DNA of 64,000 bases from an uncultured Roseicyclus sp. (GCA_947489665.1 CANLEH010000002.1:62001-126000), one strand, 5' to 3'. Shown: positions 18,620 through 27,419, counted from the first letter of the stretch. Notes: generated by a model from the sequence alone, not told the origin. Made by a program: numbers and translations.

Positions 18620-19239
18620 CGCGCCGTCAATCTCACCGCAGCCTCGTTCGCCACGTAGGACATTTCCAGCCCAAGGGCCGAGGCCGCGTGCACAGCAACG
18701 GCAAATTGCGCCTGTGATGGCTTCAGGTTCATTTCATCGGGCACCTCGCCGCCCGCAAGAATACCCCAAAGATCGTCATCCACGGCCAGTCGGGGGCCGT
18801 GAGCCTCTACCGCCAGTCCACCGTCCTGCCCATCCTGCAAGTAAAGATCGCCGCCCATGGGCAGGCTCGTTTCCGCACAAAGAAGCATCAAGAGCAGCAG
18901 CTTGATCTCTTGCCGTGGCCGGTCGCCTTCGATCCGCCAATGTCCGGTGATCCGGCTTTGATGGAAATACCCATCCACCGCCTCGCGCGCTTCGCGGTTG
19001 CTTGTGCTCTGGTCGGGGCCGGCGCCACCGAATGCCAAACGGAACAGCCGAATGCGGGCTTCCGCTGCGCGCACAGCGTCGCGGATCAACTCCATCTCGG
19101 GCCCGTCCGCCTTCCCGGTCATCTCCAAAAGCTCGACACCATTGCCGATCGCACCCAATGGGTTAACTAGATCGTGGCACAGCCGTGATGCGACCAGGTC
19201 AGCCAGCCGCGTCGGCAGTTGGGAATGCGCATCAAGCAT
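18616..19239 (-). CDS. chpT: histidine phosphotransferase ChpT
   Basis: Shuttles phosphate from the hybrid kinase CckA to CtrA and CpdR in the alphaproteobacterial cell-cycle and motility/gene-transfer phosphorelay. The 207-residue protein has the H-box ADLVASRLCHDLVNPLGAI with the phospho-accepting histidine near residue 23, a four-helix-bundle dimerisation region, and a degenerate ATPase-like C-terminal domain. ATG at 19239 has AAGGA upstream; longer starts have none. Divergent from the DUF3553 gene. Confidence 0.88.
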   Translation of the reverse strand: MLDAHSQLPTRLADLVASRLCHDLVNPLGAIGNGVELLEMTGKADGPEMELIRDAVRAAEARIRLFRLAFGGAGPDQSTSNREAREAVDGYFHQSRITGHWRIEGDRPRQEIKLLLLMLLCAETSLPMGGDLYLQDGQDGGLAVEAHGPRLAVDDDLWGILAGGEVPDEMNLKPSQAQFAVAVHAASALGLEMSYVANEAAVRLTAR

Positions 19240-19261
19240 GGTGGAAAGGTCCTTTGGGTTT

Positions 19262-19462
19262 ATGGAACGAAATACACACGCCGCCGATATCACAGCGATC
19301 CTTGAACCCGGTATGTATGTTCAACATCCCGCCGCACCGGATTGGGGGGTGGGGCAGGTGCAATCAAACATCGGCGGCAAGGTCACCGTTAATTTCGAAC
19401 ATGAGGGCAAGGTTGTGTTGGATGGCCGGGTCGTGGGTCTGGTCATCGTAGATCCCTCATAA
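19262..19462 (+). CDS. DUF3553 domain-containing small protein (66 aa)
   Basis: ATG at 19262 gives 66 residues with a single small beta domain (PGMYVQHPAAPDWGVGQV, then GGKVTVNFEHEGKVVLDG), matching DUF3553, which resembles the CarD/Tudor-like fragment at the end of UvrD-type proteins. No signal or membrane segment. A nucleic-acid-related role is inferred from the fold only. Divergent from chpT with 22 bases between start codons, so the promoters must overlap the coding starts. Confidence 0.78.
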   Translation: MERNTHAADITAILEPGMYVQHPAAPDWGVGQVQSNIGGKVTVNFEHEGKVVLDGRVVGLVIVDPS

Positions 19463-19631
19463 ACTCGACCTAAGCGATAGCGGAAACTGGTTAACACGAA
19501 CTTAACGTTGGCGTCAGCTTCGCGTCCAGCGCGCATCGCGGTTGCTTGCAAATGGGCCTGCCTCCGCTTAACCCTGCGCGCCAACGCTCCCCGCGCCGCG
19601 CGCTGCGCACTACGAGGATACACCTCGCACC

Positions 19632-20405
19632 ATGTCTATGGACGAGCCCAAATTCGAGTTGCGCCTGGCCGCGAGTGACGCAGATGTCTTGGCGGCACAA
19701 CGTTTGCGTTACCATGTTTTTGTAGAAGAACTGGGCGGTGATGGCGCGCTTGTCGATCATGACGAGAGGATAGAAGCAGACCGCTTCGATCCCTTTTTTG
19801 AGCATCTTCTGCTGCTGGATAAGCGCCGTGCGCCTGAGGACCAGGTCGTTGGTGTCTATCGCCTTATGTGCGCGGACGGCGCAAAACGGGCAGGCGGATT
19901 CTACTCCGAAGATGAATATGATCTGAGCGTGCTGCACAGTTCCGGTCGGAGGTTGTTGGAATTGGGCCGGTCCTGCTTGCACCGCGATTATCGCGGCGGG
20001 GCGGCCATGATGCATTTGTGGAACGGCCTGGCGGACTACATTTCCTCCCATAAGATCGAGTTGATGTTTGGCGTGGCGAGCTTTCACGGCCTCGATGCCA
20101 CGCCGTTGGCGGGGCAACTCTCTTTGCTGCACCATCGCCACCTCGCGCCTGAAGATATTCGCCCCCAGGCCCGTGCGGATGGCTTTCAACGGATGGATTT
20201 GATCGCGCCTGAAAGCCTGGACCGTCCTGCAGCGATCCGTCAGATGCCGGCGTTGATCAAAGCCTATCTGCGGCTTGGTGGATATGTCGGGCAGGGCGCG
20301 TACATTGATGAGCCGTTTAATTGTATCGACGTCTGCCTTGTGATGGACGTGACCCGCATGTCCGACACCCATCGCGCGATCTACCAACGCGGGGCGGCGC
20401 GATGA
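19632..20405 (+). CDS. olsB: L-ornithine N(alpha)-acyltransferase OlsB
   Basis: Transfers a 3-hydroxyacyl group from ACP to ornithine, the first step of ornithine lipid synthesis. The 257-residue GNAT-fold sequence starts FELRLAASDADVLAAQRLRYHVFVEE, continues with LLLLDKR and VVGVYRLM, and has LELGRSCLHRDYRGGAAM with the acyl-transfer loop. It overlaps olsA by four bases (ATGA), the usual olsBA operon. Ornithine lipids substitute for phospholipids in phosphate-poor sea water in many marine bacteria. Confidence 0.92.
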   Translation: MSMDEPKFELRLAASDADVLAAQRLRYHVFVEELGGDGALVDHDERIEADRFDPFFEHLLLLDKRRAPEDQVVGVYRLMCADGAKRAGGFYSEDEYDLSVLHSSGRRLLELGRSCLHRDYRGGAAMMHLWNGLADYISSHKIELMFGVASFHGLDATPLAGQLSLLHHRHLAPEDIRPQARADGFQRMDLIAPESLDRPAAIRQMPALIKAYLRLGGYVGQGAYIDEPFNCIDVCLVMDVTRMSDTHRAIYQRGAAR

Positions 20406-21235
20406 GCGGCACGTGGTACGGTGAAGAGCCTCCCACGCCGCGTGCAATTAGCGCCCTGGACTGGCTTCGCATTGCGTGGCGCGGCGGGCCGTTGGTCGTT
20501 CTGCTGCTGATTTGCTTCCCGCTCTTGCTGGTTTGCCGACCGCTGGAACGGGCAATCTGGGGCCTCAAACGCCCCTTCACGCCCTACATCACCCAGTTTG
20601 TGTGCATTTGGGCGTGCCGGTTTCTGTCGCTGCAGCGCGAGGTTGTCGGCATGCCGATGCGTGGGGCTGGTGCCTATGTCAGCAACCATGTCTCCTTTCT
20701 GGATATTTTCGTGCTGAACGCCTGCAAGCGGCTGTATTTCGTCGCCAAGGCCGAGGTCAGCACTTGGCCCGGTGTCGGGTGGCTGGCGCGCGGAACGGGC
20801 ACTGTCTTCATTCGCCGCGACCGACGTGAAGCGGCGGCGCAAACAAAACTGTTCGAGGATCGCTTGATCGCGGGCCACCATCTTCTGTTTTTCCCGGAAG
20901 GCACGTCGACGGATGGAAAGCAGGTGCTGCCGTTCAAGACAACGCTGTTCGCGGCGTTCTTTTCCGACCGATTGCAGGGTGAGATTTCGGTCCAACCTGT
21001 CAGTCTGCGTTATCACGCGCCCGCGGGTGCACATCCAGGCCACTACGGATGGTGGGGGGACATGGATTTCGGGCCGAGCTTGCTGCAAATTCTGGCCACG
21101 CCCGGCCGTGGTCGGGTCGAGGTGATTTATCATCCTCCGCTTCCGGTGAACGCAATCAGCAATCGAAAAGCCCTCGCACAGGCCGCCGAGGCGGCAGTAC
21201 GGCATGGGTTGGAGACGGGGACTGCTCTGGTCTAG
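20402..21235 (+). CDS. olsA: lyso-ornithine lipid O-acyltransferase OlsA (PlsC family)
   Basis: Second step of ornithine lipid synthesis: acyl-ACP-dependent O-acylation of lyso-ornithine lipid at the inner membrane. The 277-residue product has an N-terminal membrane segment (GGPLVVLLLICFPLLLVC), the acyltransferase motif NHVSFLD (NHxxxxD), the RRDRREA and FPEGTSTDG motifs and a C-terminal VIYHPPLP strand. ATG at 20402 overlaps the olsB stop; its own stop overlaps by three bases the end of the convergent ThiE-like gene. Confidence 0.92.
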   Translation: MSGTWYGEEPPTPRAISALDWLRIAWRGGPLVVLLLICFPLLLVCRPLERAIWGLKRPFTPYITQFVCIWACRFLSLQREVVGMPMRGAGAYVSNHVSFLDIFVLNACKRLYFVAKAEVSTWPGVGWLARGTGTVFIRRDRREAAAQTKLFEDRLIAGHHLLFFPEGTSTDGKQVLPFKTTLFAAFFSDRLQGEISVQPVSLRYHAPAGAHPGHYGWWGDMDFGPSLLQILATPGRGRVEVIYHPPLPVNAISNRKALAQAAEAAVRHGLETGTALV

Positions 21236-21864
21236 TCGAGCGGTGCCAACAGGGACTGGAGCGCCGATAATGGATTATCCTGCCCCCAAATCTCCGGGCC
21301 GATTGCAAAAAAATCGGTCACGGGTGCCAGGGCTGCGACAAGATCGGTATCCAACGCCCCTTCGGCCACCACGGGCAGTTCGATCATCTGCGACCACCAG
21401 GCAAACAACTCCGCCTCGGCGCGCGTCCCGTCGCCGAGGCTGCTTTCCCCGACAGGCCCAAAGCTGATGTAATCGGCACCGGCCTCACCTGCATTCATCC
21501 CGTCATGGCGCGAGGCCCCACAATAACTGCCGAGGATTGCATCGGCCCCGAGCGTCTTGCGGGCGGCGCGGATTGACCTTGCGCCATCGGGCAAGTGCAC
21601 GCCATCCAGACCAAGCCGCTCGACCAGTTGGATATGACGATCAATCACTAACGGCACGTCGCGCGCGTGGGCCACTTCGCGGCACGTATCTGCGGCACGG
21701 GCGAGCGCATCTTCTTCATCACCGGCCAACGCCATCCGCACGCACGCAATCTCAACCCCGTCTAGGATCTGCGCAAGTTGCGGTGCAAAGACCGAAGGGT
21801 CAAAATTATGCGGCGTGATCAAGTAGATTTGCGGGCGATCGACGGACGTGTCTTCGGTGGCCAT
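21232..21864 (-). CDS. thiamine phosphate synthase-like protein, divergent active site
   Basis: 210-residue TIM-barrel of the ThiE/TenI class, starting at ATG 21864 with AGGAG upstream. The fold is recognised by IYLITPH, LGLDGVHLPDG, GADYISFGPVG and LPVVAEGALD. Residues that make ThiE catalytic look changed: the QLREK strand is ACVRMAL, NDR is IDR, and the GPVFPTxTK phosphate loop is GPVGESSLGD. It is therefore more likely a TenI-like or otherwise repurposed relative than a working thiamine phosphate synthase. Single gene between olsA and trmJ. Confidence 0.75.
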   Translation of the reverse strand: MATEDTSVDRPQIYLITPHNFDPSVFAPQLAQILDGVEIACVRMALAGDEEDALARAADTCREVAHARDVPLVIDRHIQLVERLGLDGVHLPDGARSIRAARKTLGADAILGSYCGASRHDGMNAGEAGADYISFGPVGESSLGDGTRAEAELFAWWSQMIELPVVAEGALDTDLVAALAPVTDFFAIGPEIWGQDNPLSALQSLLAPLD

Positions 21865-21969
21865 GGCGCGCTCCTGCCAAGCGAGTTTTGAGGCTGATAA
21901 CCTTCCCAATCCGGCGGGGCAATGGGGCGATGGCTTGCAGCCTTGAGGGCCATTGGCTAAGCGGCGCGT

Positions 21970-22737
21970 ATGACAGACGCCATGACTACTCCACGCCAAC
22001 CGGCTTTCGTTCTTGTCCGCCCGCAAATGGGCGAAAATATTGGCGCGGCCGCCCGCGCGATGTGGAACTTTGGGCTCGACCATATGCGCGTTGTTGCGCC
22101 GCGCGACGGATGGCCGAATGAGCGCGCAGTAGCGCTGGCCAGCGGGGCAGGGCGTTTGCTGGATCAGGCGGGGCTGTTTGAGGATGTGCCCGGCGCCCTG
22201 TCCGATTGTACCTATGTCTTCGCAACCACGGCGCGGGAACGCGGTATGACCAAACCGGTCGTGACGCCGCAGCGTGCAATGGAGCAGGCCCGGGCCATTG
22301 CGGCCGAGGGTGGCAAGGTGGGTGTCCTGTTTGGCCCTGAGCGCGCAGGTCTTGAGAATGCCGATATCGCACGGGCGGACGCCATCATTTCCGTACCCGT
22401 CAATCCCGACTTCCCGTCGCTGAACTTGGCGCAATGCGTCTTGCTGTGCGGCTATGAATGGCGGCGACAATCGGTGGACGTTGCACCGGAGGTGATGGAG
22501 CTGGCCAAGACGGATTTTGCCAGTGGTCTGGAAGTCAGTGCGCTTGGCGATCATTATGAAGCGCAACTGGAGGAGGCCGGTTTCTTCTGGCCACCAGAGA
22601 AGGCCGACAGCATGAAGCTGACGCTGCGCAATCTGTGGGGTCGGTTGAACCTGACCCGTGCCGATGTCCAAACCCTGCATGGCGTCCTGCGCCAAATGCG
22701 CCGGTGGGCGGAGCGCAAGCGCAAGGACCCCAAGTAA
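21970..22737 (+). CDS. trmJ: TrmJ/YfhQ-family tRNA/rRNA 2'-O-methyltransferase (SpoU class)
   Basis: SPOUT-fold methyltransferase for ribose 2'-O-methylation, most likely of tRNA position 32. The 255-residue product has RPQMGENIGAAARAMWNFG (motif 1), GVLFGPERAGLENADI (motif 2) and VPVNPDFPSLNLAQCVLLCGYEW (motif 3, cofactor knot), followed by a helical C-terminal domain containing LTLRNLWGRLNLTRADVQTLHGVLR, typical of TrmJ. ATG 21970 or 21982 are both possible starts. Upstream of ctaA in the same direction. Confidence 0.88.
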   Translation: MTDAMTTPRQPAFVLVRPQMGENIGAAARAMWNFGLDHMRVVAPRDGWPNERAVALASGAGRLLDQAGLFEDVPGALSDCTYVFATTARERGMTKPVVTPQRAMEQARAIAAEGGKVGVLFGPERAGLENADIARADAIISVPVNPDFPSLNLAQCVLLCGYEWRRQSVDVAPEVMELAKTDFASGLEVSALGDHYEAQLEEAGFFWPPEKADSMKLTLRNLWGRLNLTRADVQTLHGVLRQMRRWAERKRKDPK

Positions 22738-22819
22738 GCCGCGTGCATCGATGTCGCGGGCGCTTGAAGGGGCAGAGGGGCCGGGTTAGGTCTGCGGGCA
22801 AGAGCGAAGAGGGACGACA

Positions 22820-23959
22820 ATGGCCGGTGGACGCAGTATTTTCGAAGAGGTCAGCGAAGCACAAAAGCCCGCGGCAACGCCGGGTGGCGTGACGGGCGAA
22901 CGTGGTCGGGGCCGGCGGCGTGTGCGGATCTTCATCATGATTCTGTTTGTGATGGTGGTCGTTCAGATTGCCGTGGGTGGCCTGACGCGGCTGACGGATT
23001 CAGGGCTGTCGATCACCGAATGGGCCCCGATCAGCGGTGCGATCCCGCCGCTCAATGAAGCGGATTGGGAAGCCGAGCTGGAGGCCTACCGCGCAACCAC
23101 CGAATACCAGGAACAAAACCGCGGCATGTCGATGTCCGAGTTCAAGTTCATTTACTGGTGGGAGTGGGGGCACCGGCAATGGGCACGGGTCCTTGGGCTT
23201 GTATGGGCCGTTGGGTTTCTGGGGCTTTTGGCGACAAGGTCTGTCCCGACGGGTTGGTCCGGGCGATTGCTTTTGTTGGGCGCGCTCGGCGGGCTGCAAG
23301 GCCTTGCGGGGTGGTGGATGGTCCATTCTGGCCTTGCGCCGGGGATGTTCGATGTCGCGTCTTACCGGCTCGCGGTTCATCTGGTGTTGGCCTTCGTGAT
23401 CCTTGCGTTAATGGCCTGGTACATCCTGACGCTCGGTCGCGCAGAGGCGGAGCTTATGACGGCCCGCCGCGATGCCGACCGAAAACTGAACGGTATGGCG
23501 ACCGGTCTATTGCATCTGACCTTTGTGCAAATCCTGCTTGGCGCATTGATTGCGGGCATTGATGCGGGCCGAAACTATATCGACTGGCCTTTGATGGCCG
23601 GGGCATTCACGCCGCCCGATATGTGGGTGCTGGAGCCGTGGTATCGGAACCTCTTTGAAAATGACGGGACCGTTCAATTCATTCATCGCATCACCGGCTA
23701 TGTGTTGCTGCTGTTCGGCATCGGCGCGTGGTTTGCGGCGCGCAAAAGCTCCCGCACCGCGACGCGGCGCGCCTTTGATTGGGTGGCGGTCATGATGTTC
23801 GGCCAGATTGTTCTTGGTATCGTCACCGTCATGCACTCCTCGCCGTGGTATCTGGCGATTCTGCACCAATTCGGGGCGGTCGTGCTTGTGACACTCATAC
23901 TGCGCGCGCGGTTCCTCGCACGTTACCCCTTGCCACAATCTGTCAGAGGAGCCGCCTGA
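22820..23959 (+). CDS. ctaA: heme A synthase CtaA/COX15
   Basis: Oxidises the heme O methyl to formyl to make heme A for aa3-type cytochrome oxidase. The 379-residue type-2 COX15 protein has a basic N-terminus and eight membrane segments in two four-helix bundles. Conserved heme-ligand histidines are visible in WEWGHRQWARVLGL, LAVHLVLAF, VQFIHRITGYVL and LAILHQFGAVV; GGLTRLTDSGLSITEW is the diagnostic first helix-loop. GAGGGA precedes the ATG. The stop overlaps the next ATG (TGATG). Confidence 0.95.
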   Translation: MAGGRSIFEEVSEAQKPAATPGGVTGERGRGRRRVRIFIMILFVMVVVQIAVGGLTRLTDSGLSITEWAPISGAIPPLNEADWEAELEAYRATTEYQEQNRGMSMSEFKFIYWWEWGHRQWARVLGLVWAVGFLGLLATRSVPTGWSGRLLLLGALGGLQGLAGWWMVHSGLAPGMFDVASYRLAVHLVLAFVILALMAWYILTLGRAEAELMTARRDADRKLNGMATGLLHLTFVQILLGALIAGIDAGRNYIDWPLMAGAFTPPDMWVLEPWYRNLFENDGTVQFIHRITGYVLLLFGIGAWFAARKSSRTATRRAFDWVAVMMFGQIVLGIVTVMHSSPWYLAILHQFGAVVLVTLILRARFLARYPLPQSVRGAA

Positions 23960-25425
23960 TGGCAGCCATCGACGATCTACTCGCGTTCCAAAAGACCACC
24001 GAAGCCCTGGGTCAAGTGATGGGCCGTCTGGGTTGGGACCAGGAGACCATGATGCCGCCCGGCGCCGCCGCGCAACGCGGTGAGGAAATGGCGGCGCTTG
24101 AATCCGTTCTGCATGCCCGCCGAACCGATCCGCGTGTTGGCGAATGGCTTGAGGCCGCGGAACCCGCTGACGCAGTGCAAACCGCCCAACTGCGCGAAAT
24201 CCGGCGCGGGTATGAACGGGCGGTGAAGGTTCCAGGCGATCTGGCCGCAGAACTGGCGCGTCTGACCTCGGTCAGCCAAGGCATCTGGGCCAAGGCGCGC
24301 GCTGCGGATGATGTCGCGGCCTTTCTGCCGACCCTGAAGCAGGTCGTTGCCCTGCGCCGCGACGAAGCGGCTGCTATCGCCGATGGCGGTGATCTTTACG
24401 ATACGCTTCTGCAAGACTACGAGCCCGGTGCGACCGCCGCCGAGATTGCGGCCCTGTTCGACCGTATGCGCCCGCGTCTGGTCGATCTGCGCGGTCAACT
24501 GTCCGAGGTCGACATGCCCAACGCGCTGTCCGGGACCTTCCCGAAGGCAGCGCAGATGGCCCTTGGGGCGGAAATCGCAAAGGTCTTCGGGTATGATTTC
24601 AACACCGGACGTCTGGATCTAGCGGTCCATCCGTTCAGCTCTGGCTCGGGCGCCGATGTGCGGATCACGACCCGCGTGGATGAGGGCGAACCGCTTGGGT
24701 GCCTGTATTCCACGATCCATGAGGTGGGCCACGCCACCTATGAACAGAACATCGCCGAGGCTTTGCGCCTAACGTCGATCGGGCAGGGCGTGTCGATGGG
24801 TGTCCACGAAAGCCAAAGCCGCATCTACGAAAACCAGCTTGCGCGATCTGCTCCGTTTACGCGGTTCCTGCATGGTCGGATGGAGGCGCATTTTGGCGCG
24901 CTTTCAGCCAATGCCGAGGACTTCGCGCGGGTCATCAATCGGGTCGAGACCGGGTACATTCGCACCGAAGCGGATGAGGTCCATTATAACCTTCACATCA
25001 TGCTGCGGTTCGATCTGGAGCGGCAGTTGTTCGGCGGCGGGCTTGAGGTCGATGACCTGGAAGAGGCGTGGAACACGCGCTTTGCCTCCGACTTTGGTCT
25101 GGAGGTCGATCGCCCCTCAAATGGTGTGCTGCAGGACGTGCACTGGTCAGTCGGGTTGTTCGGCTATTTCCCGACTTATTCTCTGGGCAATGTCTATGCG
25201 GGCTGTTTGCATGAGGCGCTGCGCCGGGATGTGGGGGCTCTGGACGCTCAGCTGGAGGCGGGCGATCCATCAACGGCGCTGGCGTGGCTGCGCGAGAACC
25301 TGCAGCGCCATGGGGGTCTGAGGACGCCGCGTGAAACGATCATGCATGCCACGGGTGGGGAAATCAGTGAGGCGCCGCTGCTCGACTACCTGGACGCGAA
25401 ATATGGGGCGCTGTTTGGGGTTTGA
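23959..25425 (+). CDS. M32 family carboxypeptidase (carboxypeptidase Taq)
   Basis: 488-residue cytosolic zinc carboxypeptidase. The zinc motif HEVGH is in YSTIHEVGHATYEQN (about residues 252-266), followed by the M32 signature GVHESQSRIYENQLARS, the ADEVHYNLHIMLRFDLER motif, and near the end DVHWSVGLFGYFPTYSLGN. Length is typical. The start overlaps the ctaA stop by one base, so the two are translationally coupled although functionally unrelated. Substrates are short peptides; no signal peptide is present. Confidence 0.93.
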   Translation: MAAIDDLLAFQKTTEALGQVMGRLGWDQETMMPPGAAAQRGEEMAALESVLHARRTDPRVGEWLEAAEPADAVQTAQLREIRRGYERAVKVPGDLAAELARLTSVSQGIWAKARAADDVAAFLPTLKQVVALRRDEAAAIADGGDLYDTLLQDYEPGATAAEIAALFDRMRPRLVDLRGQLSEVDMPNALSGTFPKAAQMALGAEIAKVFGYDFNTGRLDLAVHPFSSGSGADVRITTRVDEGEPLGCLYSTIHEVGHATYEQNIAEALRLTSIGQGVSMGVHESQSRIYENQLARSAPFTRFLHGRMEAHFGALSANAEDFARVINRVETGYIRTEADEVHYNLHIMLRFDLERQLFGGGLEVDDLEEAWNTRFASDFGLEVDRPSNGVLQDVHWSVGLFGYFPTYSLGNVYAGCLHEALRRDVGALDAQLEAGDPSTALAWLRENLQRHGGLRTPRETIMHATGGEISEAPLLDYLDAKYGALFGV

Positions 25426-25520
25426 GCGCGCTTATCCCGGTTGATAAGTGGGTTTAAGCTCCTGACACATATACAAAAGAACCTTTTTGTTTACCAAATC
25501 TTAGCCCCTGCATTCCGCCC

Positions 25521-26312
25521 TCAGGACCAGTTGGGCGGGCGTTTTTCCAGGAAGGCGTTGATGCCTTCGTCGGTGTCACGGTTGAGCATGTTCTCCACCA
25601 TGACTTCGCCGGTGAGCGCATAGGCCTCCGATGTGGTCAATTCCGCCTGGGCATAGAAGGCCTGCTTCCCGACGCGAACCGCGGAGCCGAGTTTTGCGGC
25701 GATGGTCGCGGCCAGATCGGCCGTGGTGGCCTCTAACCCTTCGGCGGGGGCAATACGATTGATCAGGCCCGCGTCTCTCGCCTCTGGCGCTGTCAGGAAC
25801 TTGCCGGTCGTCAGCATCTCGAAGACCTGCTTTCGGTGCATGACGCGGGAAAGTGCCACCATGGGTGTGGAGCAAAAGAGGCCGATGTTGACGCCGTTGA
25901 CTCCGAATTTCGCCTCTTCCTCGGCCACGGCCAGATCGCAGGAGGCGACAAGCTGACAGCCCGCGGCGGCGGCAAGGCCGTTGACCTGCGCAATGACGGG
26001 CTGGGGCAGGCGGGGGATCGTCTGCATCAGATGCGCGCAGCGGTCGAACAGGTCCTTCCAGGCGGCGGCGCCGTTATCCTCAGATTGACGGGCGGCTTGC
26101 ATCTGCTTGAGGTCATGGCCCGCGCAAAAGGCGCGGCCAGCGCCTTTCAGCACGATAACCTTCTGATCGGCATCGTCTTTGAGGTGATCGAATTCCGATT
26201 GCAAGGCGGCCAACATCTCATCGCTCAGCGCGTTGAGGTTCTTGGGCGAATTGAGCGTCAGATGTGTGATCGCGCCGTGATCGTCCCGCAGAACGAGGGG
26301 TTCTGTCGTCAT
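25521..26312 (-). CDS. enoyl-CoA hydratase/isomerase family protein (ECHDC3-like)
   Basis: 263-residue crotonase-fold protein starting at ATG 26312, with GGGAGG upstream. The oxyanion-hole regions are AGRAFCAGHDLKQM and NGLAAAAGCQLVASCDLAVA, and VNIGLFCSTPMVALSR is typical of the ECHDC3 subgroup rather than the fatty-acid-oxidation enzymes. The C-terminal end (ENMLNRDTDEGINAFLEKRPPNW) is the usual crotonase tail. Exact CoA substrate unknown. Divergent from the thioesterase gene 70 bases away, possibly sharing a control region. Confidence 0.88.
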   Translation of the reverse strand: MTTEPLVLRDDHGAITHLTLNSPKNLNALSDEMLAALQSEFDHLKDDADQKVIVLKGAGRAFCAGHDLKQMQAARQSEDNGAAAWKDLFDRCAHLMQTIPRLPQPVIAQVNGLAAAAGCQLVASCDLAVAEEEAKFGVNGVNIGLFCSTPMVALSRVMHRKQVFEMLTTGKFLTAPEARDAGLINRIAPAEGLEATTADLAATIAAKLGSAVRVGKQAFYAQAELTTSEAYALTGEVMVENMLNRDTDEGINAFLEKRPPNWS

Positions 26313-26382
26313 GGGGGCGCCTCCCTTGCGCGTGTGTTCAAGTTGCGGGAAAGGTAGCCGGGACTGAGGACGGGGGGAAGCC

Positions 26383-26802
26383 ATGCCGGTCAAGATGAAC
26401 GCCGAAGAGGTTGCAACCTATCTCGACGAGGTATTTCCGCAGGTTCGCGGCGATTTCGTGATCGAAGACGTCCGCGATATGGCGGTGCGCGTGCGCATGC
26501 CGGTGGCCGAGCGGCATTTGCGCCCCGGTGGCACTGTGTCGGGCCCGGCTATGTTCGCGCTGGCCGATGTGTCGGTCTATATCGCTGTGATGGCCATGGT
26601 GGGCCGTGAAGCGCTGGCCGTCACGACAAGCGGCTCTTTCGACTTCATGCGCAAGCCGGTCGCGGGTGCCGACATGGTCTGTGAGTGCCGCTTGCTGAAA
26701 CTGGGTCGCGTGCTGGCGGTTGGCGAGTGCCTGCTGTTCTCGGACGGGAAGGAGGCCCCGGTGGCGCGCATGTCGATGACCTATTCGATTCCACCGAAGT
26801 AG
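26383..26802 (+). CDS. PaaI-family hotdog thioesterase
   Basis: 139-residue hotdog-fold acyl-CoA thioesterase candidate. The conserved core is HLRPGGTVSGPAMFALADVSVYIAVMAM, where the acidic residue of the central helix is the catalytic position, followed by the TTSGSFDFMRKP strand and the LGRVLAVGECLLFS strand. Cytosolic, no extra domain. Divergent from the ECHDC3-like crotonase, which suggests a shared acyl-CoA clearance role, but that is inference. Confidence 0.85.
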   Translation: MPVKMNAEEVATYLDEVFPQVRGDFVIEDVRDMAVRVRMPVAERHLRPGGTVSGPAMFALADVSVYIAVMAMVGREALAVTTSGSFDFMRKPVAGADMVCECRLLKLGRVLAVGECLLFSDGKEAPVARMSMTYSIPPK

Positions 26803-26852
26803 CACCTCTTTCAAAAGGAGCGGCTTGCGCCGCGTTTTGATAATCGAGGAGT

Positions 26853-26900
26853 GGGGGACGCTGCCCCCTTAGTCCTTCGGACTTTCCCCCTAAGGTATTT
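26853..26900. terminator. nested hairpins between convergent thioesterase and speD
   Basis: GGGGG at 26853 pairs with CCCCC at 26864-26868; AGTCC/GGACT (26871-26875/26879-26883) forms a second small stem, and CCTTAG/CTAAGG can enclose it; TATTTTTG follows. The alternative pairings overlap. It sits between two convergent genes and is probably a bidirectional terminator. The sequence CCCCCTAAGGTATTTTTG resembles gene-end elements that recur in Rhodobacteraceae; that resemblance is from memory only. Confidence 0.55.
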
Positions 26901-26920
26901 TTGACCAATGGAAGACAGGG

Positions 26921-27292
26921 TCAGCGTACGCCGCGGTGCAACTCTGTCACGCGGACATTGTCGGTGTGGAAGGCAGCTTTCAGGATTGGGATGGCCGCGT
27001 TTGGGTCCGTGTCGCCGCACATGAATATGTCGAAGGCGGCAAAGCCGATTTCGGGCCAAGTGTGACAAGAGATGTGGCTCTCTGCGAGGATCGCCATCGC
27101 GGTGACGCCTTGGGGCGAGAAGTGGTGAGAATGCAAGCTGAGGAGGGTCGCGCCGGTGGCTTCGGTCGCGTCGCGTAGCGCCTGTTCAATATATGCGCGA
27201 TCATTGAGGTGTGCCGCATCGTGGAGATCCACGATCAGATGCGTTCCGGCATAAGTGATGCCGTCTTTGGCTGTGAGGTGCGTCGCGGTCAT
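26921..27292 (-). CDS. speD: S-adenosylmethionine decarboxylase proenzyme
   Basis: Pyruvoyl enzyme making decarboxylated SAM, the aminopropyl donor for spermidine. The 123-residue class 1B proenzyme starts MTATHLTAKDGITYAGTHLI and contains the self-processing site in AESHISCHTWPE, where the serine becomes the pyruvoyl group, and a FMCGDTDPNAAI segment. No speE is adjacent. A polyamine-type ABC transporter lies 3 kb away. It is divergent from the rplM promoter region. Confidence 0.94.
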   Translation of the reverse strand: MTATHLTAKDGITYAGTHLIVDLHDAAHLNDRAYIEQALRDATEATGATLLSLHSHHFSPQGVTAMAILAESHISCHTWPEIGFAAFDIFMCGDTDPNAAIPILKAAFHTDNVRVTELHRGVR

Positions 27293-27419
27293 GGCGGAGG
27301 GTATGGCCTGTGTCTGTGAGCGAGGGCAAGGGGCGGAATTCCGTGGGAAATATGTGGGGTAAAATAAAACCCCATTACTAAGTCGTTGTTTTTGTTTAAT
27401 CCGTTACGTCTTTGTGTTC

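Noticed and set aside
18998-19261. N-terminal extension of the DUF3553 gene back into the chpT antisense strand
   Set aside because: The upstream residues are shadow-type and unrelated to DUF3553; ATG 19262 gives the usual small protein.
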